DNA of 64,000 nt from an uncultured Bacteroidota bacterium. GTDB taxonomy: Bacteria; Bacteroidota; Bacteroidia; Bacteroidales; F082. The stretch covers positions 1 through 64,000 of the forward strand of contig CAJXKB010000004.1 of assembly GCA_913055825.1 (NCBI GenBank). The letters are read 5' to 3'. A program made the translations under genes and the position numbers. The notes beneath the pieces are model-generated. The model searched no databases. It was not told the origin of the DNA and saw only the letters and a program-made list of their open reading frames with translations. This document shows, piece by piece, positions 27,001 through 35,195 of this stretch (positions are counted from its first letter, which is position 1; each line of letters starts with the position of its first letter).

Positions 27001-27860
27001 CTGGTTTTCCCAATGGAGAATACCGTGCAGCTGAAAAGCTGGATGACGGCAGTTTGATTCAGGTGAAAATCACTATTCGTGAGGATAAGATTCATTTTGA
27101 TTTTTCCGGTAGCTCGCCGGTACACCCAGGCAATATGAACGCCAACCGGGCTATCGTAAACTCCGTGATCATCTACGTGATGCGTCTGCTTTTAAATGAA
27201 GATATCCCACTTAACGACGGACTTATGGAGCCGGTTAGCATGAATCTGCCTACTGGTTTGCTGAATCCTGTGTTTGGTGATAATCCTGATGAATGCCCGG
27301 CAGTGGTGGGAGGCAATGTTGAAATCAGCCAGCGGCTTACTGATACGTTGTTGAAAGCTTTTGGCATTGCAGCCTGTAGTCAGGGGACCATGAACAACGT
27401 GCTGTTTGGTAACCGGCATTTCGGCTATTACGAAACTGTTGCAGGCGGTGTTGGGGCTACAAAAAATTCCGATGGAGCTTCAGCCGTTCACCAACACATG
27501 ACCAATACACGTATCACAGACCCGGAAATTATGGAATACCGCTATCCCATTAGAATAAAACGATTCGAAATCAGACATGAGTCCGGAGGAAGGGGAAACC
27601 ATAAAGGCGGGAACGGAGTGGTCCGTGAATATGAATTCCTTGATGATATGGAGCTGTCTATACTCAGCCAGCACCGTAAGTTTGCCCCTTACGGGATGGC
27701 AGGCGGTGAAGCCGGAATGACCGGTGAGCAGTGGCTGATTACAGCCGGGGGTGAAAAAAAGCAACTCAAAGGAATCACGCAACTCACGGTGCATAAAAAC
27801 GATGTTTTTTTGTTGAAAACCCCTGGAGGCGGAGGCTTTGGCCACGTTGCTGATAAATGA
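24081..27860 (+). CDS. 5-oxoprolinase / N-methylhydantoinase (HyuA-HyuB fusion)
   Basis: 1259 residues, close to eukaryotic OPLAH (about 1290). The HyuA half (1-690) has the ATPase motifs DTGGTFTDVLAY, LGTTKGTNALLESKG, SGPAGGVVGAVNVGK, FDMGGTSTDVSRY and ALLAFGGAGGLHACA. The HyuB half (745-1255) has MGAVLQRTALSVNIKERMDF, HPAYGGSHLPDVTLITPVF, RAHHAEIGGIAPGSMPP and GGNVEISQRLTD. The enzyme hydrolyses 5-oxo-L-proline, or a hydantoin or related cyclic amide, with ATP; the exact substrate cannot be read from sequence. Cytoplasmic, translationally coupled to the NRAMP-like transporter. Most bacterial versions are two separate genes, so the fused form is worth noting. Confidence 0.93.
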   Translation: MKNQSYEIYIDTGGTFTDVLAYADDNRVYKLKILSKGSLRGKIVSRQADKTYQIKENWHLEKDILRGFTFTLLRDAAKTFRVDAFDPKRNLLTLDRPIEFDKSLLNLPFEISSGEEAPVLAARIITQTSLSAAFPPLKMQLGTTKGTNALLESKGAKSVLFTTKGFGDLLKIGTQQRPGIFSLVIPPKQILPARIVEIDERLAADGSVLISLDENKYKKTLQKLNEEGFTSAAVAFLHSWKNSEHEIRFRQLLEKYGFRYISISSDLSPLIKILERTQTTTVNAYLDPIINNYLNGIMQYTGKRLLVMNSAGGLVPADEFYPKDSLLSGPAGGVVGAVNVGKQCGRKNLITFDMGGTSTDVSRYSEQFDYQYEIAFGNARVFSPAIAIETVAAGGGSICTFDGFKMTVGPESAGAYPGPACYGAGGPLTLTDINLLSGRLDVKSFGIPVDLEAAGIRLEELIHEMAMKTGKTPKKEKILAGFLSIANEIMAGAIRKISVSKGFNPADYALLAFGGAGGLHACAIADSLGVGEIIVPADAGILSAAGIGQARLEKRSEQQLLLDFEDEKSHLDFYFKKLGDELFSSVPANEFEISQRKLFLRFKGQDSSLPVDWNGDSRACLQSFHEAYQKLFGHWIDNRPIEIESIRISIQSKEQHHVGKTDSMLLKSKAKVHHYQNGFTGLEWEKVPVYLKTEMKPGNFIPGPALTTDDKSTTFLEKYWQADVDGFGNLILKKTSHQKEITPKKQFETQLELFTNRFKMLAENMGAVLQRTALSVNIKERMDFSCALLDKNGYLVANAPHIPVHLGGLGICVREVMKDFTFSPGDTLVTNHPAYGGSHLPDVTLITPVFDKKDNLLAFVVNRAHHAEIGGIAPGSMPPSATRLSEEGVVIAPTYLAKHGKVLWYQMEQLFKSGKYPSRSVPENMADLKAALAANYNGQNAFLQMLDDYGEEEVLQYMRALRDMATNKMRHVLSGFPNGEYRAAEKLDDGSLIQVKITIREDKIHFDFSGSSPVHPGNMNANRAIVNSVIIYVMRLLLNEDIPLNDGLMEPVSMNLPTGLLNPVFGDNPDECPAVVGGNVEISQRLTDTLLKAFGIAACSQGTMNNVLFGNRHFGYYETVAGGVGATKNSDGASAVHQHMTNTRITDPEIMEYRYPIRIKRFEIRHESGGRGNHKGGNGVVREYEFLDDMELSILSQHRKFAPYGMAGGEAGMTGEQWLITAGGEKKQLKGITQLTVHKNDVFLLKTPGGGGFGHVADK

Positions 27861-27916
27861 GCAGATTTATCCATTTATCTATCTCCGTTTCAATTCAACC
27901 AATTGCCTAAAATAAA

Positions 27917-27924
27917 TACCTTTG
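27917..27924 (+). promoter_or_regulatory. Promoter -7 element of priA (TACCTTTG)
   Basis: Perfect TAnnTTTG ending 4 nt before the priA ATG, implying a leaderless or nearly leaderless transcript. Confidence 0.6.
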
Positions 27925-27928
27925 TTGT

Positions 27929-30421
27929 ATGGAGCGTACGACACTATTTGCTGAAATATTATTACCTCTGCCAATTCCGGGAACTTTTACTTACCGGGTG
28001 CCTTTTGCCATGAATGAATTGGTGATGGTAGGCCAACGAGTTACCGTGCAGTTCGGTAAACGACGTGTTTACTCAGGGCTGGTGATGAAGTTACACAAAA
28101 CCCCTCCTGCCAAAGGTATTCCAAAATACATTCTTTCTATTCTGGATGAAAAGCCGCTTATTAATGCCATTCAAATAAAATTTTGGCACTGGATGGCCGA
28201 ATATTATATGTGTAACCTCGGTGATGTGATGGGGGTAGCCATACCAACTGTTTTTAAACTGAGTAGCGAATCGAAAATTGTTCTTTCAGAAACTTTTCAA
28301 CCCGATATTGAAAACCTGAATGAATCGGAATTCCGGATTACAGAAGCTTTGTTGCAGAAGAAAAAAATCACTATAAAAGAGGTGAGCGAAATTGTGGGTT
28401 TTCAGAAAGTGTTGCCCTTGCTGAAAACCATGATCGAACGCCGGTTTATTTTTATGGAGGAAGAACTTACTTCTTTGTATAAGCCTAAAAAAGAGAAACT
28501 TGTTAAATTGAATGAAGATTTGTTGCTTGATGAAAAGTTACAGGAAGTGATGGATCAGTTGGGCAAAAGAGCCCACAAACAGCTGGAATTATTAATGGCT
28601 TTTTTGAGTATGGCCGGCTTTCCGTTACAGGCAGATATATCCATTCAGAAAACGGTTTTGCTGAAAAAATCAAAAGCCGGACAAGCAGCGTTTAAAGCCC
28701 TTGTTGTCAAAGGTGTTTTTGTGGAAGAAGAGCGGATTATCAGTCGTTTTGATGAAGATGAAAAAGACCAAAAAGCGACATTTACACTTAGCAGTTCACA
28801 GCAACAGGCTTATGCACAACTCAGGGCAGAGATGGGGAAACATCTCGTAACGCTCTTACACGGTGTGACTTCCAGCGGTAAAACAGAGATTTATATCAAA
28901 CTCATCGAAGATGCGCTGGCCCAAAACAAACAAGTGCTGTATCTGCTGCCTGAGATTGCCCTGACTACGCAAATTATCCAGCGATTACGCAAGCATTTTG
29001 GTGATGAAATCGGGGTTTATCATTCGCGATACAACCAAAACGAACGGGCAGAGGTATGGGAAAACATTGCCGGTTTTCAGCAATCGGAGGATATCCATAA
29101 AAAATATCGTATTATCCTGGGACCACGCTCGGCCATGTTCCTCCCGTTTGATAATTTAGGTTTGGTAATTGTGGATGAAGAACACGACCAGTCGTATAAA
29201 CAGTTTGATCCCGCCCCGCGTTATCATGCCCGCGATGCAGCCATTGTTTTGGCATCGATGCATAAGGCTAAAGTAGTACTGGGCTCGGCTACCCCGGCCA
29301 TCGAAACCTATTTTAACGCCAAAAGCGGGAAATACGGACTGGTTTCGTTAAACGAGCGATTTGGCGGTATGCAAATGCCGGAGATTCTGGTAGTTAATTT
29401 GAAAGAAGAAAAACGTCGCCGGCAATTGCGTTCTCATTTTTCATCTGTACTTTTAAATCACCTGAAACAGGCATTGGACAATCATCAGCAAGCCATCCTT
29501 TTTCAGAACCGGCGTGGTTTTTCGTTGCGCATTGAGTGTGAGGAATGCAACTGGGTCCCGCAGTGTAAAAACTGCGACGTTACCATGACATACCACAAAA
29601 AGCAGGAACTGCTCAAATGCCACTATTGCGGTTATTCACGGCCTGTTCCGCCCGTTTGTGAAGAGTGTGGAAGCCCACATTTGGTTATGCAGGGATTTGG
29701 TACCGAAAAAGTGGAAGAAGAATTATCGATAATTCTTCCCGATGCAAAAATCGACCGTATGGACCTGGATACCACGCGTTCAAAAAATGCTTTCCATCGT
29801 ATATTCAACGATTTTGTGAACCGTAAAACCGATATTCTAACGGGAACACAAATGGTAACCAAGGGTCTTGATTTTGATCATGTACAGGTGGTAGGGGTGC
29901 TCAGTGCCGATAATATGCTCAGCTTTCCCGATTTTAGGGCGCACGAACGCAGTTTTCAAATGATGGAGCAGGTGAGCGGACGGGCCGGCCGCAAAAACAA
30001 ACAGGGAACGGTCATTATTCAAAGTTGGCAACCGGGCCATCCCGTTATCCGTGATGTGGTCCGCCATGATTATGAAAGCATGTATCATTGTGAACTGGCC
30101 GAACGTCAACGATTTAAGTACCCACCTTATTTTCGCCTGGTCATGGTGAAAATGAAACACAAAGACTATAATTTACTGAATCGCGCTGCTGCGTCTTTGG
30201 CTCGTGAAATGAAAGCTCAATTTGGCAATTTGGTGTATGGCCCCGAATATCCCATGGTGTCACGGGTAAAAAACAAATTTATCAAACAAATCCTGTTAAA
30301 AATTCCGCGCAACCTTCAGCAGGCCGATCAGAAAAACAAACTGCGGAAAACGATTGATGATTTTAAGGGCCTGACCGCTTATAAATCGGTGATCATTCAG
30401 TTAGACGTGGATCCGCAATAA
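27929..30421 (+). CDS. priA: Primosomal replication restart helicase PriA
   Basis: 830 residues, full length. N-terminal 3'-DNA-binding domain (FAEILLPLPIPGTFTYRVP), a winged-helix region, then superfamily 2 helicase motifs: GVTSSGKTEIY (Walker A), LLPEIALT, VDEEHDQSYKQ (motif II), GSATPAIET, TQMVTKGLDFDHV and QVSGRAGR. The zinc module carries paired Cys motifs (CEECNWVPQCKNC, CHYCGYSRPVPPVCEEC). It reloads DnaB at stalled forks. The start is fixed by the family N-terminus. The promoter element ends 4 nt before the ATG. Confidence 0.97.
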   Translation: MERTTLFAEILLPLPIPGTFTYRVPFAMNELVMVGQRVTVQFGKRRVYSGLVMKLHKTPPAKGIPKYILSILDEKPLINAIQIKFWHWMAEYYMCNLGDVMGVAIPTVFKLSSESKIVLSETFQPDIENLNESEFRITEALLQKKKITIKEVSEIVGFQKVLPLLKTMIERRFIFMEEELTSLYKPKKEKLVKLNEDLLLDEKLQEVMDQLGKRAHKQLELLMAFLSMAGFPLQADISIQKTVLLKKSKAGQAAFKALVVKGVFVEEERIISRFDEDEKDQKATFTLSSSQQQAYAQLRAEMGKHLVTLLHGVTSSGKTEIYIKLIEDALAQNKQVLYLLPEIALTTQIIQRLRKHFGDEIGVYHSRYNQNERAEVWENIAGFQQSEDIHKKYRIILGPRSAMFLPFDNLGLVIVDEEHDQSYKQFDPAPRYHARDAAIVLASMHKAKVVLGSATPAIETYFNAKSGKYGLVSLNERFGGMQMPEILVVNLKEEKRRRQLRSHFSSVLLNHLKQALDNHQQAILFQNRRGFSLRIECEECNWVPQCKNCDVTMTYHKKQELLKCHYCGYSRPVPPVCEECGSPHLVMQGFGTEKVEEELSIILPDAKIDRMDLDTTRSKNAFHRIFNDFVNRKTDILTGTQMVTKGLDFDHVQVVGVLSADNMLSFPDFRAHERSFQMMEQVSGRAGRKNKQGTVIIQSWQPGHPVIRDVVRHDYESMYHCELAERQRFKYPPYFRLVMVKMKHKDYNLLNRAAASLAREMKAQFGNLVYGPEYPMVSRVKNKFIKQILLKIPRNLQQADQKNKLRKTIDDFKGLTAYKSVIIQLDVDPQ

Positions 30422-30422
30422 A

Positions 30423-30459
30423 AAATGCCCCGACAACGGTGAGGCTGTCAGGGCATTTG
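30423..30459. terminator. Bidirectional terminator between priA and the peroxiredoxin gene
   Basis: AAATGCCCCGACA (30423-30435) pairs with TGTCAGGGCATTT (30446-30458) across a 10-nt loop, with A- and T-rich flanks. It serves the convergent priA and peroxiredoxin genes. Confidence 0.8.
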
Positions 30460-30478
30460 AAAAATTGGTTTCTTGTTG

Positions 30479-31105
30479 CTATTCCGACATAATTTCTTCA
30501 ATGGTTACATAGTCGCCTACTCTTCCTGTCATTGCTTCAGCGTCGGTGTTTACCGGAAGGGTTTTTTTGCCGGGACGCCATCCTGCAGGACAAACTTCGC
30601 CTGTTTTGTGGGCATGTTGATGGGCTTCAATCTGGCGGATGAATTCTTTTACACTACGGCCAACCGGTGGGGCTTGTACCTCTTGTGCCATCACTATCCC
30701 GTCAGGGTTTACAAGAAAACGACCGCGCAAAGCAATGCCTTCATCTTCAATCAGTACACCGAATTTGCGGGCAACTTCACCGGTTGAGTCGGCACCAATG
30801 GTTAGTTTCAGGTCTTTCAGCAAGGGTTCGGTTTCGGCAAACCTTTTGTGGCTGAACTTGGTATCGGTTGAAATAGCCAACACTTCGCATCCCAGTTTAT
30901 CGTGAATTTCATTCAGGCTGGCGTTCATAGCCGCAATTTCTGTTGGGCAGACAAAGGTGAAGTCGGCCGGATAAAAACAAATAACGGTCCATTTGCCTTT
31001 GTAATCATCCGAGTTTACTTCTACATAATGCCCTGTGGCAGCATCATAAGCTTCCATTTTAAATTCGGGCATGGGTTTTAATACTAATACTCCATTTTGT
31101 TCCAT
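30479..31105 (-). CDS. ahpC: 2-Cys peroxiredoxin (AhpC/Prx1 type)
   Basis: 208 residues from the ATG at 31105. An in-frame upstream extension to 31168 is low-complexity and lies before the family N-terminus. Thioredoxin fold with peroxidatic Cys53 (FYPADFTFVCPTE), the conserved Arg region (LRGRFLVNPDG) and a resolving Cys in the tail (TGEVCPAGWRPG). It reduces H2O2 and organic peroxides in the cytoplasm. The AhpF reductase is not adjacent, so the electron donor is unknown. Confidence 0.95.
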   Translation of the reverse strand: MEQNGVLVLKPMPEFKMEAYDAATGHYVEVNSDDYKGKWTVICFYPADFTFVCPTEIAAMNASLNEIHDKLGCEVLAISTDTKFSHKRFAETEPLLKDLKLTIGADSTGEVARKFGVLIEDEGIALRGRFLVNPDGIVMAQEVQAPPVGRSVKEFIRQIEAHQHAHKTGEVCPAGWRPGKKTLPVNTDAEAMTGRVGDYVTIEEIMSE

Positions 31106-31261
31106 GATTTTGTAATTTTTTTGATTTGATGAATATAATTTCTGTGAAGAATATGTTTCTGATTTCAAGTACGAAATTACTTAATAGTTGGTTTGGATCG
31201 ATGTGTTTAAATTTTTTTAAGAAAAATATTTTTTTAAGCGAATACTCATGATGAAAGGCTC

Positions 31262-31308
31262 AGCTAGCGCAAGCGTCCCCTGCTAGCGCGAGCGTCCGCT
31301 CGTGCTCC
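31262..31308. repeat. Dispersed GC-rich repeat (GCTAGCGC-AGCGTCC family)
   Basis: Two tandem units of about 22 bp, GCTAGCGCAAGCGTCC and GCTAGCGCGAGCGTCC, ending CGCTCGTGCTC. Strikingly GC-rich against the surrounding AT-rich sequence. It resembles a repeat common in Bacteroidota intergenic regions; a decayed relative (GAGCGGATGCTCGAACCAGC) occurs at about 61271-61290. Confidence 0.55.
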
Positions 31309-31313
31309 TCACT

Positions 31314-31613
31314 TCATTTCGATTTGTCGCGGATAATCACATAAATATCTTCGTTTTTCTTTTTCATGAAGTATTTTTCGCGGGCAAACTTTTCCAGTTG
31401 GGCAGTGTCGTACGTGAGTGCTTTAATGGCACTTTTGTTCTTAGCAATTTCTTCCTGATAGAAACTCTTTTTCTGCTCCAGTTTATCAATCTTTTTTTTT
31501 AGTTTCATTTGCTGGAGTATGTTATCACTATCGAAGAATACCATCCACACCACAAAAGCAAGGCTGGTGTAAAAGTATCTGTTATTGATATATTTTTTAA
31601 AAAAGCGAATCAT
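31314..31613 (-). CDS. FtsB/DivIC-type septum formation initiator
   Basis: 99 residues: short basic cytoplasmic N-terminus, one membrane helix (about 14-31: FYTSLAFVVWMVFFDSDN), a periplasmic coiled coil (33-75) and the family C-terminus (LEKFAREKYFMKKKNEDIYV), typical of FtsB/DivIC. It forms the FtsQLB-like regulator of septal peptidoglycan synthesis at the divisome. Stands alone with 126 bp on the upstream side. Length is normal for the family. Confidence 0.88.
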   Translation of the reverse strand: MIRFFKKYINNRYFYTSLAFVVWMVFFDSDNILQQMKLKKKIDKLEQKKSFYQEEIAKNKSAIKALTYDTAQLEKFAREKYFMKKKNEDIYVIIRDKSK

Positions 31614-31739
31614 AAGTCACCACAAAAGTAATAGAATATGAGGCTTCGATATGTGATTTTAAAAAAAATATGAACGATGGTATGTTAGCCGGGAAAGTAA
31701 AATGTGTGGTCATCTCAAAATCCACTTTTATCCCCGGGT

Positions 31740-33782
31740 TTATTTTTTGTTACAGTACTGTTTAATAACAACATAGGCATCACTTATCCCCAGTTCACCT
31801 GCTTTGCTCAAATCTTTGCAGGCGAGCTTATTTTCTTTCAGATAAAGTAAGACCAATGCTCTGTTGTAGTAAGCTTCAGCAATTTTGGGCCCAAGGCGGA
31901 TGGCAGTGGAATAGTCGTTTATGGCCTGCTGGTAATGCTTTAAGTGTAATTTGAGATTAGCCAAGTTATAGTAGGTAAAGGGTAACGTAGAATCCATTTT
32001 GATTACCCGTTGATAATCGGCCAGGCTTTTTTTATGTTGTGGGGGTGGAATATCACCAACCGGCTTTTTATGCTGAAAATTACTTCGGCTAATGCTGATG
32101 GCATTCTCATACTGTCGTTCGGCATAAGCTGATTCCTTCTGTTCCGAGCGCGTAGCCGCCCGGTTAAAATAGGCATACAAAACATTGGGATTTATCATCA
32201 GGCAACTGTCGTAGGCTCTGATGGCGGTGAAATAATTTTGCAACATGCTGTTCACTACCCCTTTAAGTAAATAAGCTACTGCCGTGTCGCCGGCAATAAT
32301 TATTCTGCGGTCGATTTTTCGAAGTGTTTTTACCGCTTTATTTTGGCTTACGGGCCATTGCCGGGTAGTAAACATTAGTTTGATTCCCAGATTGTTATTG
32401 GCATTAAATAAGCTTAATTTTTTGTCGTAGTATTCTGCTTTTCGGTATTGTTCATAAACGGAATCAGGCAAATCAAAGGCATAAGTAACAAATATGTCCG
32501 GTTTTGGTTCAATGTTAATTCGTCGAAACTGAACACGTCCTTTACGCATTTCGCCATTGAGGAAATCGGCTTCAAACTCAATGATTTTATTAAAATATGT
32601 GGAATCGCGGTATTTATTAAACAATTCCTGATTGGCTTTTCCTTTGCCGTTAACCGATGCAATAATTTGCATGGCTTTGTCGTGATCCTTTTTTGCTCCG
32701 GTTGTATCGCCAAAACTTTCGCGGGCATAGGAACGATTGATATAAGCTGCAATAAAATCGGGAAATATTTCCAACGCACGGGTATAATCGTCGGCAGCAT
32801 CTCGCGGTTTATTGGTTTTGAGTTCTACTATTCCCCGGTTGTAGTATGCATAAACATTACGTGGATTAATCTGGATGACTTTGCTGTAATCATCAATGGC
32901 ACCCTTGTAATTGTTCATCATCGACTTCAGGATGGCACGGTTATAATAGGTGAGTGCATTGGTTGAATCGAGTGCCAGCACCTTGTCATAATCATTCATG
33001 CAGGCGGTAGTGTCGCCAAGCTTTAAATAGGTGAGCGCCCGTTGAAAGTAGATGTAAGGATAATCGGCATTAATGGTGGTAGCATGGTTAAAATCTTTAA
33101 TTGCAGCTCGGAGGCTGTCCATCTCGTATCTAATCATCCCGCGTTTAATCCAGGCATCAACATTAAAATAATCGAGATGGATGGATTTATTGATATCGCG
33201 TATGGCCAGGCTGTCATTTTTAAGCAAATGATAGGCTACCCCACGGTTTAAATAGGCAGCACCCGATTTAAAATCGAGCTGAATGGCCTCTGAATAATCT
33301 TTTATGGCTTCCCGGTAATCATGAAGGTGCATCTTGGTATCGCCGCGGGCGAGGTAAATTTCCGGGTTGAAAGGGTCAAGGCTCAGGGCATGGTCAAAAT
33401 CAGAAATAGCGTGGGAGTAATCATTGAGCCGGTCGCGGCAAATACCACGATATTGAAAAGCCCGTGTGTATAAGGGGTGAATGTTTACGGTGCGGGTAAA
33501 ATCGTCGGCAGCTCCTTTGTAATCACCCAAACTATATTTGGCAATTCCGCGAAGGAAATAAGCTTCAAAACCATTTTGTTTTGCGCTAATTGCCGTGTTG
33601 AAATCGTAAATGGCCTGGGTATAGTTTTTTTTAGATAACTCAATTTGCCCCACCCATATAAAATGTTGATAGTTAATTTGAGCAAGTCCGAATCGTGGAA
33701 ACAGCAAAAGCATAATGACAGACAGTAAAAGCCATTTATTATTTATTTTTTTTGATGATTTTCGTGTTTTCAAGGTAACCAA
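31740..33782 (-). CDS. TPR-repeat protein, secreted or periplasmic
   Basis: 680 residues. A hydrophobic signal segment (about 18-35, ending FGLAQ) precedes at least ten tandem tetratricopeptide repeats (about 38-370; for example AYFLRGIAKYSLGDYKGAAD, AYLNRGVAYHLLKNDSLAIR). A non-TPR insert (about 395-480) follows, then more TPRs to the end. TPR arrays are protein-interaction scaffolds. The first codon is TTG at 33782, 4 bp after the Omp85-like stop; no better upstream start exists because it would enter that gene. Its operon partners are a small Omp85 barrel and a CBS protein, suggesting a periplasmic adaptor for that outer-membrane system. Confidence 0.8.
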   Translation of the reverse strand: MVTLKTRKSSKKINNKWLLLSVIMLLLFPRFGLAQINYQHFIWVGQIELSKKNYTQAIYDFNTAISAKQNGFEAYFLRGIAKYSLGDYKGAADDFTRTVNIHPLYTRAFQYRGICRDRLNDYSHAISDFDHALSLDPFNPEIYLARGDTKMHLHDYREAIKDYSEAIQLDFKSGAAYLNRGVAYHLLKNDSLAIRDINKSIHLDYFNVDAWIKRGMIRYEMDSLRAAIKDFNHATTINADYPYIYFQRALTYLKLGDTTACMNDYDKVLALDSTNALTYYNRAILKSMMNNYKGAIDDYSKVIQINPRNVYAYYNRGIVELKTNKPRDAADDYTRALEIFPDFIAAYINRSYARESFGDTTGAKKDHDKAMQIIASVNGKGKANQELFNKYRDSTYFNKIIEFEADFLNGEMRKGRVQFRRINIEPKPDIFVTYAFDLPDSVYEQYRKAEYYDKKLSLFNANNNLGIKLMFTTRQWPVSQNKAVKTLRKIDRRIIIAGDTAVAYLLKGVVNSMLQNYFTAIRAYDSCLMINPNVLYAYFNRAATRSEQKESAYAERQYENAISISRSNFQHKKPVGDIPPPQHKKSLADYQRVIKMDSTLPFTYYNLANLKLHLKHYQQAINDYSTAIRLGPKIAEAYYNRALVLLYLKENKLACKDLSKAGELGISDAYVVIKQYCNKK

Positions 33783-33785
33783 ATA

Positions 33786-35195
33786 TTAAATAGGTGCTAT
33801 AAAACTAATAAAAAATCCTTTTTCTTTTTGTCTGTTTATGGAGTACTCAAGTCTCAGGACAACATCGTAATACGAAACAATATCCAGGCCGATACCTGTG
33901 CTGTATAGTAATTTATTATTTAGGGAAGGTGGTACCGGGCTTTGCCGGTCAGCTACATAACCGGCATCGAAAAACAGATTGGCATAAATAGCATAAAATA
34001 TTTTTCCGAATTTATTTGACTTGATAAAAGGGATATCCATGACCTTTTTAGGGATAAGTTCAAATTTCAGGTTCGATCGCATTAAAGCAATCTGCTGTCC
34101 GTTTACAATATGTAGTTGATACCCCCTGATTGTCATGGGCAGAAAACCAAGTCCTTTTTGAAGAAAATAAGGCTGGTAACGGTTTGTAACTACTTTTGAG
34201 GAAATATTATAGGCAAAAAACCAACGCTTGGATAATTTAAAATATTGATCGAAAACTAAATAAAATGAAAAAAGGTTTACTTTTTTATCCAGTAAATTTA
34301 ATCCTTCTTTCAATGCATTAAATTCGAAGTAATATCCCCTCAAAGGATAAGGGGCATAATCGCGATAATCGAGTTTGAAGTTGTATTCCAGTGTAAAATA
34401 GGAGTAGCGGTTGGGTCCGTAAGCAAAAGTTGGATTCAATATCTGAAGGCTGTCGGCAAAACGATCCTGATAAAAACAGAGATAAAAAGTATGGGTTATC
34501 CTGTATTTGGGACGATAGGTTGCTCCTATTTTAGCAAAATATTGTTTCCGGACGAATTGATCATCTTCACGATAGTAAAGCTTTTTACTGTTATGTAGCC
34601 CATAATCGGTTTCATGGTTATAAACAAGGCCTCCGCTCAAAACCAGTCCCCACTTTTGGGCATAATTTATATAGGGGATATGCCATTCGAGGCTGAGGGT
34701 TTTATCGTAGCCTTCCTGAAAAATGAAGTCAAGTCGTTCTTTTCTACCCCTGAAATTGTAAATGGTGAGGTCAATACCAAAATTAGTGCGCTTAAAGTCT
34801 TTGTTTTTCCACCAGATATTGAAATTACGGTCGGCATAAGTCAAGATAGGCACAGGCCATATATACCAACGTTCAGTAACTTTTACAAGCAGTTTTATCT
34901 TGTTAAAATCGTATCGTGTTGTGGTTATGTCAACAAAATTGAACAAGGATTGGTTTAAAAGGTTTTCTCGGCTTTGTTTTATTTTTTGGGCTAAATCATG
35001 CGGATAAAGGGTGTCCCCGGTTTTCATTTCCAGTTCACGAAGGATAATTCTTTCCTTTGTGATTTTATTCCCGGAAATTTCTATGCTATCGACGATCAGT
35101 GCTGTGTCGGAAACCGGCTGAAACTTTTTTTGGGCATGGGCCAACGGCACAATGAGTAGCAGCAGCAAGAGCAAAGTGAGAAAACGCTTATACAT
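33786..35195 (-). CDS. Small Omp85-family outer-membrane protein (one POTRA, barrel)
   Basis: 469 residues. Signal peptide (1-21, ending AHAQ), a single POTRA-like domain (about 30-110: IVDSIEISGNKITKERIILR, LLNQSLFNFVDI, KLLVKVTERW), then a 16-strand-type barrel (115-469). An Omp85 loop-6-like IRGYQ is present (PMTIRGYQLHIVNGQ), and the C-terminal strand ends in hydrophobics. It is shorter than BamA or TamA. Possible roles are secretion, lipid transport or surface assembly. Overlaps the upstream CBS gene by 8 bp and is followed closely by the TPR gene. Confidence 0.82.
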   Translation of the reverse strand: MYKRFLTLLLLLLLIVPLAHAQKKFQPVSDTALIVDSIEISGNKITKERIILRELEMKTGDTLYPHDLAQKIKQSRENLLNQSLFNFVDITTTRYDFNKIKLLVKVTERWYIWPVPILTYADRNFNIWWKNKDFKRTNFGIDLTIYNFRGRKERLDFIFQEGYDKTLSLEWHIPYINYAQKWGLVLSGGLVYNHETDYGLHNSKKLYYREDDQFVRKQYFAKIGATYRPKYRITHTFYLCFYQDRFADSLQILNPTFAYGPNRYSYFTLEYNFKLDYRDYAPYPLRGYYFEFNALKEGLNLLDKKVNLFSFYLVFDQYFKLSKRWFFAYNISSKVVTNRYQPYFLQKGLGFLPMTIRGYQLHIVNGQQIALMRSNLKFELIPKKVMDIPFIKSNKFGKIFYAIYANLFFDAGYVADRQSPVPPSLNNKLLYSTGIGLDIVSYYDVVLRLEYSINRQKEKGFFISFIAPI

